Assembly (NCBI GenBank): GCA_025936195.1
Contig: JAICTW010000073.1
Span: 1 to 8,491, forward strand
DNA length: 8,491 nucleotides
Direction of reading: 5' to 3'
Origin: Flavisolibacter sp.
Lineage (GTDB): Bacteria; Bacteroidota; Bacteroidia; Chitinophagales; Chitinophagaceae
Under the pieces are notes generated by a model that was given only the letters and a program-made list of their open reading frames with translations, ran no database searches and was not told where the DNA came from. A program made the position numbers and the translations under genes. The number at the start of each line of letters is the position of its first letter. Positions within the stretch are counted from its first letter, which is position 1. Shown in pieces: positions 1-6,442 of this stretch.

Positions 1-1157
1 AGTTGCTGATTGAGAAATATCAGTCTGGCACTGCAACCGAAGAAGAACTCAAACAATTAAATGAGTGGTATCATTCGTTTGATGATTCTGAAGTTGAGGT
101 TCTTGTTCAGACTAACGACTCGGAGCAACAACTGAACGACCGCATTCAAACACGGCTGCTTCAAACCATACACCAGGAGAAATCGGTTGTCAAAAGATCT
201 TTCCATTGGAGAATTCCGGCGGTTGCTGCAGCGGTACTGCTTATTGGTGGAAGCGTTTATTTTCTTTGGAATTCTAAAACAAAAGCTCCTGAAGTTGCTG
301 TTAAGCAAGCAACAAATACGATTGAACAAAGTTCAATTCAGCCTGGAGGTAATAAAGCCATACTTACTTTATCAAATGGCTCCAGCATTGTACTGGACAC
401 TGCTTCCAACGGAATGCTTAGTGAATTGGGTAATGTGAAAATTCAAAAATTACAAAACGGCCTTTTGGCTTATACGATTAACGGAAAGCAAATCACTGAA
501 AACGATGCTGCTTTTTATAACACCATCACCACGCCAAGAGGCGGACAATACCAGGTAACACTTACCGATGGTACAAAAGTTTGGCTGAATGCCGCTTCCT
601 CCATCCGTTTTCCTGTGGTGTTCACTGGCAAAGAGCGAAAAGTAGAGATAACAGGCGAAGCTTATTTTGAAGTGGCGAAAAATAAAAATCGTCCTTTCAG
701 AGTTCAGACGTCCGGTTCTGAAATTGAAGTTCTGGGCACGCATTTCAATGTGAACGCTTACACAGATGAAGCTTCTGTTAAAACCACTTTGCTCGAAGGA
801 CTGGTTAAGGTTTCTGCCTCGTCTTCAACGAATCCGTCTCCGAAATTTATTCAGCCAGGCCAGCAGGCATCGGTTGATAGAGAAGGAATGATAGAGGTGA
901 AAGATCATGCCGATGTGGAGGAAGCCGTAGCCTGGAAGAACGGCCGTTTTCAATTTAAAAGTACCGATATCCGATCCATCCTTCGCCAGCTTTCACGCTG
1001 GTATGATGTGGATGTGGTGTATCAAAGTAATGTCAATATGCATTTCACCGGGCAACTTTCAAGAACTGAACCGGTGGACACGATTTTTAAAAAACTGGAA
1101 CTGACAGGTGCAGTTCATTTTAAAACAGAAGGAAAAACAATCATTGTATCACCATAA
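1..1157 (+). CDS. FecR family anti-sigma factor, 5'-partial
   Basis: Inner-membrane anti-sigma regulator that normally holds an ECF sigma factor and releases it on a signal from the outer-membrane receptor. The reading frame is open at the left edge. The first visible residues (LIEKYQSGTATEEEL) match the usual start of this family minus roughly 10 residues, so the true start lies outside the window. Visible parts, numbered from the codon at base 3: a cytoplasmic N-terminal region to about residue 68; one membrane segment at about 71-89 (IPAVAAAVLLIGGSVYFLW); the FecR domain at about 175-271, with the hallmark TPRGGQYQVTLTDGTKVWLN and ITGEAYFEV stretches; and a C-terminal DUF4974-type domain at about 317-383, which probably meets the receptor's STN domain. 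It sits 166 bases upstream of a SusC gene that carries an STN domain, the classic cell-surface signalling arrangement. Its sigma factor gene is expected just left of the window. Confidence 0.93.
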   Translation, partial: LLIEKYQSGTATEEELKQLNEWYHSFDDSEVEVLVQTNDSEQQLNDRIQTRLLQTIHQEKSVVKRSFHWRIPAVAAAVLLIGGSVYFLWNSKTKAPEVAVKQATNTIEQSSIQPGGNKAILTLSNGSSIVLDTASNGMLSELGNVKIQKLQNGLLAYTINGKQITENDAAFYNTITTPRGGQYQVTLTDGTKVWLNAASSIRFPVVFTGKERKVEITGEAYFEVAKNKNRPFRVQTSGSEIEVLGTHFNVNAYTDEASVKTTLLEGLVKVSASSSTNPSPKFIQPGQQASVDREGMIEVKDHADVEEAVAWKNGRFQFKSTDIRSILRQLSRWYDVDVVYQSNVNMHFTGQLSRTEPVDTIFKKLELTGAVHFKTEGKTIIVSP

Positions 1158-1212
1158 AAAAATAATTGCTATGCTATAAAAATTTTGCTCTCTGCTTCTA
1201 ACGATTACGAGA

Positions 1213-1248
1213 CATAAGAAACCGGACTTCGTTCGCAGCGAAATCCGG
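1213..1248 (-). terminator. Minus-strand terminator-like hairpin
   Basis: Read on the minus strand, CCGGATTTCG and CGAAGTCCGG form a 10-bp stem with a 7-base loop (CTGCGAA), followed by TTTCTTATG. All ten positions pair on the minus strand, one as U.G (bases 1243 and 1227). On the plus strand that same position is a C.A mismatch, and the hairpin is followed by CAGTAAAG with no T-tract. This asymmetry favours a minus-strand function. The T-tract is short and interrupted by a C, so termination could be partial. Confidence 0.5.
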
Positions 1249-1311
1249 CAGTAAAGTTTGAGTGTCTCCATAAACAAATCTGACTAAGGATCGCTTATTA
1301 ATTAACCCAAA
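1213..1311 (-). ncRNA. Candidate cis-encoded antisense RNA to the susC leader
   Basis: Predicted minus-strand RNA of about 100 nt. It would start about 6 bases past the promoter-like motif at 1317-1347 and end in the T-rich tail after the hairpin at 1222-1248. It would be complementary to the 5' leader of the susC mRNA. What is seen: an exact TAnnTTTG motif and a terminator-like hairpin, both oriented for minus-strand transcription and about 70 bases apart. What is known: Bacteroides PULs can carry antisense RNAs in this position that repress the susC homologue (DonS type). What is inferred: that this region encodes such an RNA. Both ends are estimates. A chance motif match in an AT-rich region is possible. 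Confidence 0.4.
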
Positions 1312-1316
1312 CAGTA

Positions 1317-1347
1317 CAAACTTATGTATTTAACTGCTCTTTGTAAA
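1317..1347 (-). promoter_or_regulatory. Minus-strand Bacteroidota-type promoter candidate
   Basis: On the minus strand, TAAGTTTG (1324 down to 1317) is an exact match to the -7 consensus TAnnTTTG. It is preceded at a 19-base spacing by TTTA (1347 down to 1344), one mismatch from the -33 TTTG. The -7 element touches the A of the proposed susC start codon at 1324, so transcription from it would run against the susC leader. It would feed the antisense RNA candidate. The six fixed positions of the -7 motif could occur by chance. Confidence 0.4.
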
Positions 1348-4300
1348 CCCGTGAGCTATAAAAGCGGGTTTTCAAAAAAAATGTTCAGGATTATGAAACT
1401 CACTACTGTTTTCTTAATCGCAGCATGCCTTCAGGTAAGCGCTAAAGGTTTCTCGCAAAAAGTGACCGTAAAAGAAAACAACGCTCCGCTTCAAAAAGTT
1501 TTTGAAGCCATTACTCAGCAAACCGGCTACCAGTTTTTGTATGCCGATGAAGTGTTGTCGCATGCTAAAAAGGTTTCGGTGAACTTGAGGAACCGCAGCA
1601 TTGAAGATGCGCTCAACAGTTGCCTGAAAGATCAGCAACTGGATTATGTAATCTCCGGCAACACCATCATTATAAAACGTGAGCAGGTGAACGCATCCGA
1701 AGCATCACCACAGGTTGTTCTAAAGGAAGTAAAAGGAAGAGTGACGGATGAAAACGGAAACCCTATGGAAGGTGTAAGTGTTGTTAACACCAAAAATGGC
1801 CGCGGCACCACTACCGACCAAAATGGTTTTTACACATTACAGGCAGAAGACAACGATGTATTGCGCTTTACCTATGTAGGGAGACAAGCGCAAACGGTAA
1901 AAATCATGGAAGGCAAAACAGTATATGATGTGGTCCTTTCCATCGCCAATCCTGAAATGACTAACCTGGTGGTAACGGCTTTGGGCATCCGCCGCCAGGA
2001 AAAAGCATTGGGCTATGCTACGCAATCGGTAAAAGGAAATACGCTTCAAACTGTAAAAGGTGTGGACGTAGCCACTTCGCTTACCGGTAAAATTGCAGGC
2101 ATGATCGTGAAGAACAGTTCTGAATTTTCTGCCGAACCGGATGTAACGCTCAGGGGTGAAAAACCATTGATCGTTGTTGACGGAGTACCTTACGGAAATT
2201 TAACGCTGAGAGATATTCCGGCTGATGATATTGAAACGATCAACGTTTTGAAAGGTGCTACTGCTTCTGCTTTGTATGGCGAACGCGGAGGAAGCGGCGC
2301 TATTATGATCACCACCAAAAAAGGTGCAGATGGCAAAGGCCTGAGTATTTCAGTGAACACCAGTTCTATGTTCACAGCGGGCTATTTGGCTATTCCCGAA
2401 AGTCAAAGCATGTACGGCCGTGTAGTCAATTCAGCCACCAATACTTATGCCCGCTCCGGTGATGGTTCCTGGGGTGCTCCGCTGGAAGGACAGGACGTGA
2501 TTCAATGGGATCCCATTTCCAAAACCATGAAGGCCATGCCTTATTTGCCTGTGGGTAAAGACAATTTCAAAAATTTTCTTCAGCAGGGCTATATTCTTAA
2601 CCACAACCTGAGTATTGCGCAGTCTGGAGAAATGGGCGGCTTCCGTGCTTCCGTTACCTGGGTCGATAACAAAGGAACGTATCCCAACTCCAAATTTGAT
2701 AAACTCACTTACAACGTAGGCGGCGATATTAAAGTGAATAAATTCTCTTTGTCCACTTCTCTGTCCTACAACAAATATTCTTCTCCAAATATTGGCTTCA
2801 ATGGGTATACCGGTTACGATCCGATGTACAGCCTTTTGATCTGGTCGGCTCCTGATTGGGACATTCGTAATTACAAAGATTACTGGCTGGTGCCGAATGA
2901 AGTTCAAAACAGCAGCTATACTGCGGGCAATAACAATCCTTATTTTGACCGTTATGAAAGATTGCATACCTACAACAAAGACATCTTCAACGGGCAGCTA
3001 ACACTGAACTATAACATCCTGGATTGGCTGAAAGCAACGGTGAGAACAGGTTATGATAACTACAGCAATAAACAGGATGTACGTATTTCGAAAGGTTCCT
3101 TCCAGGGCGGTGGCAGTTCCACAGTTATTTCCGGTGGCACAGAAATCTGGGGTGAATCGCAAAAAGGTTCTTTCAACACAGGCCTAAGTCGTGGTTATAG
3201 CAGCAGCACCGAAGGTTTGTTATTGGTAAATAAAAAACTTTCTGATTTTACCATTGATGGCTTTGCCGGTGCATCCATTTTTTATAAACAGGATGAAGGT
3301 ATTGAAGCCCGTACACAAAGCGGCTTAAACATTCCTGGCTACTACTCATTGAAATCATCTGTTTCTCCTGTGAACGTGATGTCCTTGATCTATAAAAAAC
3401 AAACGAATAGCGTATTTGGTAAAGCAGGTGCAAGCTGGAGAAATCTGGTTTTTCTTGAAGGAACTTTCCGTAACGACTGGGCATCCACTTTGTCTGAATC
3501 AACAAGGTCTTATTTCTATCCTTCACTGGCGGGAAGCCTGGTGCTTTCCGACCTGATCCCCAAGCAAGACTGGTTATCATTCTGGAAAGTTCGTGGATCA
3601 TGGACCATGTACAAAACACCGGCGCCTATTTACGCCATCAACGATGTGTATGCCATTGCCACCAATCAGTGGGGAACATTGGGAACGGCCAGCTACCCAA
3701 CTACCATCAGGCCTGACGATCTGTTCCCTGAAGCATCGGCCACTACCGAAGTGGGAACCTTTGCCAGCTTCTTGCAAAACAGATTGTCGCTGGACGTAAC
3801 GCTGTACAAAAAAAGGATGTATGACTTTTTGGTTACTTCTTCCATCAGCCCTGCATCAGGATATTTGAGCGTTTATACCAACAGCAATGAAGAGCGTACA
3901 AGAAAAGGAATAGAGCTGATCTTAAATGCAACGCCTGTAAAAACGAATAATTTCAAATGGAATGTTGGTTTCAATTGGACCAAATTTGCTACTTACTTCA
4001 CTCAACTTGATTCAGTATATTCTGTGAAAGGACGTTCCTGGGTAGCTGTAGGACAGAGAGCTGATTACTACACATACAATGAATATCAAACCGACAATCA
4101 GGGACATATCGTAATGAACAATGGTGTGCCTACTTACAAGCCTATTCAAACACTGGCGGGATACACCGATCCGGATTGGGTTTGGGGCTTCAACACTTCT
4201 TTGAACTATAAGAAGTTTACGTTGAATGTTGCCCTCGATGGCCGCGTTGGCGGTTTGGCTCAATCCATAACGGAGATGTACATGTGGCGTTCCGGCAATC

Positions 4301-4761
4301 ATCCCGAATCGCTGACCGAAGCAAGGTATCTGGATGCCACAAAACCCGGCACTAAAAATTATCTGGCCGACGGTGTGAAAGTGGTTTCCGGCGCTATTAC
4401 TTACGATGCTAATAACAATGTGGTAAGCGATACCCGTGTGTTTGCACCTAATGATGTGTACACCACTTACAAATCTTATCTCGAAGGTTTGCATAAAGGA
4501 ACTGCCTGGGGCGGTGCTCCTTCTCCGGCCGACCTGTATTCAACAACGTTCCTGAAACTTAGAGAAGTTTCATTGAGCTATGATTTGCCGGCTAACTGGA
4601 TTAAAAAGATCAATGCGAAGAACATTTCCGTTTCTGCAGTGGGTCAAAACCTGATCTACTGGGCCAAGCAGTTTAAGTATTCCGACATTGATGGCGGCAC
4701 AGAAAATTTTGCCGATCCTTCACTGCGCTATGTTGGCTTTAATGTGAAACTTGATTTTTAA
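1324..4761 (+). CDS. SusC/RagA-type TonB-dependent outer-membrane transporter with STN signalling domain
   Basis: Outer-membrane channel that imports glycan fragments using TonB energy and here also senses them. Domains in the 1145-residue product: a signal peptide with a hydrophobic core at about 27-40 (TVFLIAACLQVSA); an STN (secretin/TonB N-terminal) domain at about 47-120; a carboxypeptidase-D-like regulatory domain at about 136-206 (VKGRVTDENGNPMEGVSV); a TonB-box-like stretch (LVVTALGIRRQEKALGYA) at 215-232; a plug domain to about 333 with VVDGVPYGN and the family signature YGERGGSGAIMITTKKG; then the beta-barrel, ending in the aromatic strand YVGFNVKLDF. STN with an upstream FecR gene means it is probably a signalling receptor. 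The SusD partner follows after 20 bases. The start at 1324 gives an unusually long basic n-region. Met codons at 1381 and 1393 are alternatives, and the latter alone gives an ordinary signal peptide. No Shine-Dalgarno is visible for 1324. Confidence 0.95.
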   Translation: MYLTALCKPVSYKSGFSKKMFRIMKLTTVFLIAACLQVSAKGFSQKVTVKENNAPLQKVFEAITQQTGYQFLYADEVLSHAKKVSVNLRNRSIEDALNSCLKDQQLDYVISGNTIIIKREQVNASEASPQVVLKEVKGRVTDENGNPMEGVSVVNTKNGRGTTTDQNGFYTLQAEDNDVLRFTYVGRQAQTVKIMEGKTVYDVVLSIANPEMTNLVVTALGIRRQEKALGYATQSVKGNTLQTVKGVDVATSLTGKIAGMIVKNSSEFSAEPDVTLRGEKPLIVVDGVPYGNLTLRDIPADDIETINVLKGATASALYGERGGSGAIMITTKKGADGKGLSISVNTSSMFTAGYLAIPESQSMYGRVVNSATNTYARSGDGSWGAPLEGQDVIQWDPISKTMKAMPYLPVGKDNFKNFLQQGYILNHNLSIAQSGEMGGFRASVTWVDNKGTYPNSKFDKLTYNVGGDIKVNKFSLSTSLSYNKYSSPNIGFNGYTGYDPMYSLLIWSAPDWDIRNYKDYWLVPNEVQNSSYTAGNNNPYFDRYERLHTYNKDIFNGQLTLNYNILDWLKATVRTGYDNYSNKQDVRISKGSFQGGGSSTVISGGTEIWGESQKGSFNTGLSRGYSSSTEGLLLVNKKLSDFTIDGFAGASIFYKQDEGIEARTQSGLNIPGYYSLKSSVSPVNVMSLIYKKQTNSVFGKAGASWRNLVFLEGTFRNDWASTLSESTRSYFYPSLAGSLVLSDLIPKQDWLSFWKVRGSWTMYKTPAPIYAINDVYAIATNQWGTLGTASYPTTIRPDDLFPEASATTEVGTFASFLQNRLSLDVTLYKKRMYDFLVTSSISPASGYLSVYTNSNEERTRKGIELILNATPVKTNNFKWNVGFNWTKFATYFTQLDSVYSVKGRSWVAVGQRADYYTYNEYQTDNQGHIVMNNGVPTYKPIQTLAGYTDPDWVWGFNTSLNYKKFTLNVALDGRVGGLAQSITEMYMWRSGNHPESLTEARYLDATKPGTKNYLADGVKVVSGAITYDANNNVVSDTRVFAPNDVYTTYKSYLEGLHKGTAWGGAPSPADLYSTTFLKLREVSLSYDLPANWIKKINAKNISVSAVGQNLIYWAKQFKYSDIDGGTENFADPSLRYVGFNVKLDF
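1345..1371 (+). promoter_or_regulatory. Terminator-like hairpin at the susC 5' end
   Basis: AAACCCG (1345-1351) and CGGGTTT (1365-1371) form a perfect 7-bp stem with a 13-base loop, followed by one more T and then C and A residues. It lies inside the first 16 codons if translation starts at 1324, or in the untranslated leader if it starts at 1381 or 1393. It could be an attenuator-like or translation-controlling hairpin. The T-tract is too short for a strong terminator. Confidence 0.35.
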
Positions 4762-4781
4762 TCCATTCAAAATTTTATCAA

Positions 4782-6296
4782 ATGAAAAAATATATTTTGT
4801 TTATAGCGATGGTGGGACTGCTGGCAAGCGGGTGTAATAAGTTTGACGAGATCAATACCAATCCCGATGCCACTGAAAATGTAAATGCAGCCATGCTGGC
4901 CACCAATATCATTTTAAAGAATCTGAAATTTCAGGGACGTGATGCCAAGGCCTATTTGTCGGACAATGCTCTTGCCAAATACATTGCTTATGGCAATGAG
5001 TCCATGATGTCCTCGCAATACAACTATCTTGGCGCTGCCGATTTCAGTCCCATGACCATGCTGCCCAATATTGAAAGCATGCTGAAATATGCATCGGGCA
5101 GTGTCATGGAGAATTCGTATAAAGGCCTTGCCAAATTCATGAAGTCTTATATGTACTACTACCTGACCATGGAGGTTGGCGATGTTCCGTACAGCGGTGC
5201 CGGCAAAGGAAAGTCTGGTGAAATTGCAGTGAAGTACGATACGCAGGAAGAAGTGTTCAAGGGAATTCTGGATGACCTGAAAGCAGCCGACCAGTTTTTT
5301 GCACAGGGCACCACTTTCGACGGCGATCCCACTCCTTTCAATGGCGATCCTGCCAAATGGCGCCGTGCTACCAATGCCTTTGCTTTGCAGGTGTTGATGT
5401 CGCTGAGCAAAAAAGCAGATGTGGCTTCATTGAATGTAAAAGGCCGGTTTGCAGATATCGTTGCTGCCAATTATTTATTGCAACCGAATACGTTTTTGGG
5501 TTTGAATTATTCCACCACCAATCCTCATCCGCTTTCAGGAACGAATGACCTGTTCACCAGCAGGACTATTGTAAGTTCTTTGGTGATTGACAACCTGAAA
5601 ACCTATAACGACAGAAGGATGTATTATTATGCTGATCCTGCCAAGTCAAAAATCGCAGGCGGTTTAACCGAGTCTGATCCCAATGCTTATGTAGGCGCTA
5701 ATGTTTCTGATGATTATAATGATATCACGCTGGCATTGAATGCCAATAAATATTCGCTTTTAAATTCAAGGTATTTGAAAGAGCAGGCCAGCGAACCACG
5801 CATGGTTTTGACTTATGCAGAACAACAACTGATTCTTGCTGAGGCCAGAATTTTGGGATGGATCACTACAGGCACTGCAAAGGATTATTATGAATCCGGA
5901 GTGAAATCGGCACTGGCAAACCTTATGGCTACCAAAGCCAGCTATGCGCACGGCATGGCCATTACACAATCGTACATTGATAATTATTTTACAGGTGAAG
6001 CGGCATTCAAATCCACAACAGATGAACAGCTTCGCCAGATATGGATGCAGAAGTATTTGTTGAACTTCATGCAAAATCCATTGACCGCTTATTTTGAATA
6101 CAGGCGTACAGGCTATCCGGTTTTCCCGATCAATCCTACTACTTCTTTAAACGTAAACAATAAGAATGCGGTTCCGGTGCGTTGGTTGTATCCAACATCG
6201 GAAACCAATTACAACCGCACCAATTTGATTGATGCATTGAACCGCCAGTATGGTGGTGTAGATGATATCAATAAGGTGATGTGGATCCTTCAATAA
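4782..6296 (+). CDS. SusD/RagB-like nutrient-binding outer-membrane lipoprotein (SusD_2 type)
   Basis: Surface glycan-binding lipoprotein that caps the SusC channel. The 504-residue product begins with a lipoprotein signal peptide (MKKYILFIAMVGLLASGC; lipidated Cys18). The residues after the cysteine (NKFDEINTNPD) include two acidic ones, consistent with a Bacteroidota surface-export signal. The rest is the alpha-helical TPR-like fold typical of the family, with EVGDVPYSGAG at 131-141, FNGDPAKWRRATNAFALQVL at about 186-205, LTYAEQQLILAEARILGW at about 343-360, and a C-terminal VRWLYPTSETNYNRTN block at about 466-481. The last two resemble the SusD_2 group usually annotated as 'SusD/RagB family nutrient-binding outer membrane lipoprotein'. 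It follows susC by 20 bases and is surely co-transcribed. There is no Shine-Dalgarno; the AT-rich leader before ATG is normal for this phylum. Assignment to SusD_2 rather than classical SusD is from memory of motifs. Confidence 0.92.
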   Translation: MKKYILFIAMVGLLASGCNKFDEINTNPDATENVNAAMLATNIILKNLKFQGRDAKAYLSDNALAKYIAYGNESMMSSQYNYLGAADFSPMTMLPNIESMLKYASGSVMENSYKGLAKFMKSYMYYYLTMEVGDVPYSGAGKGKSGEIAVKYDTQEEVFKGILDDLKAADQFFAQGTTFDGDPTPFNGDPAKWRRATNAFALQVLMSLSKKADVASLNVKGRFADIVAANYLLQPNTFLGLNYSTTNPHPLSGTNDLFTSRTIVSSLVIDNLKTYNDRRMYYYADPAKSKIAGGLTESDPNAYVGANVSDDYNDITLALNANKYSLLNSRYLKEQASEPRMVLTYAEQQLILAEARILGWITTGTAKDYYESGVKSALANLMATKASYAHGMAITQSYIDNYFTGEAAFKSTTDEQLRQIWMQKYLLNFMQNPLTAYFEYRRTGYPVFPINPTTSLNVNNKNAVPVRWLYPTSETNYNRTNLIDALNRQYGGVDDINKVMWILQ

Positions 6297-6304
6297 TTTA
6301 AATC

Positions 6305-6348
6305 AGCCGTTCATTTTTGCCCTGCGCAGAAATGGGCGGCTTTATTTT
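6305..6348 (+). terminator. Intrinsic terminator after susD
   Basis: Left arm AGCCGTTCATTT (6305-6316) pairs with right arm AAATGGGCGGCT (6330-6341) over 12 bp, including two U.G pairs, with a 13-base loop. The T-rich tail TTTATTTT follows directly (6341-6348). It begins 8 bases after the susD stop codon and should end most transcripts of the susC-susD unit before the GH16 gene. Confidence 0.8.
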
Positions 6349-6360
6349 GCCTGAAAGTTT

Positions 6361-6390
6361 TTTGCTTTTGTTGAAAGAAATTAATTTTTG
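6361..6390 (+). promoter_or_regulatory. Weak candidate promoter for the GH16-EEP unit
   Basis: TTTG at 6361-6364 is followed after 18 bases by AATTTTTG at 6383-6390, one mismatch from the Bacteroidota -7 consensus TAnnTTTG and one base short of the usual spacing. It lies between the susD terminator and the GH16 start, where a promoter is expected. The region is T-rich, so the match is weak evidence alone. Confidence 0.3.
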
Positions 6391-6398
6391 TTCATTGG

Positions 6399-6429
6399 TT
6401 CTGATACTGAAAAGCAAATTTTATCAGAA
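6399..6429. promoter_or_regulatory. Inverted repeat before GH16, possible operator or leader hairpin
   Basis: TTCTGATA (6399-6406) and TATCAGAA (6422-6429) are perfect 8-base inverted repeats separated by 15 bases, with a further G.T pair outside (6398/6430). The half-sites are about 23 bases centre to centre, near two helical turns, which would suit a dimeric regulator. The repeat lies just past the expected transcription start and 13 bases before the GH16 start codon, so an AU-rich mRNA hairpin is the other option. Confidence 0.4.
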
Positions 6430-6442
6430 TGAATTTAAGATC

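Larger units (their letters stand above)
1158..1323. other. FecR-susC intergenic region, structured
   Basis: This 166-base gap has no plausible protein gene. It contains a GC-rich hairpin (1222-1248) in an AT-rich setting, enclosed by a longer-range 6-bp inverted repeat, GAGACA (1209-1214) and TGTCTC (1263-1268). I found no exact TAnnTTTG promoter motif on the plus strand. The nearest sequence, AAAGTTTG at 1253-1260, has one mismatch and no good upstream TTTG. If FecR controls an ECF sigma factor, the susC promoter may be of ECF type and not recognisable by the housekeeping consensus. The minus strand has better signals, listed separately. Confidence 0.6.

Noticed and set aside
1180..1187. 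Plus-strand AAATTTTG shortly after the FecR stop as a -7 element
   Set aside because: Mismatch at the key first T, and only an A-run where the -33 element should be.
1222..1248. Hairpin as a plus-strand terminator for the FecR gene
   Set aside because: No T-tract follows it on the plus strand, and the stem has a C.A mismatch in that orientation.
1253..1260. Plus-strand AAAGTTTG as the susC promoter
   Set aside because: One mismatch in the -7 element (an A where the consensus T should be) and no TTTG at the proper distance upstream; too weak to list as a feature.
2431..2967. 178-codon open frame on the minus strand inside susC
   Set aside because: It lies wholly opposite the clear SusC reading frame and its translation has no recognisable domain; a shadow of the real gene.
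3248..3619. 123-codon minus-strand frame inside susC
   Set aside because: No recognisable family and fully covered by SusC coding sequence.
4012..4494. 160-codon open frame on the minus strand inside susC
   Set aside because: Opposite the SusC barrel coding region with no recognisable motif; a shadow.
6317..6442. Upstream in-frame extension of the GH16 gene to the ATG at 6317
   Set aside because: It starts inside the susD terminator hairpin and puts 42 atypical residues ahead of a complete signal peptide; 6443 is the natural start.
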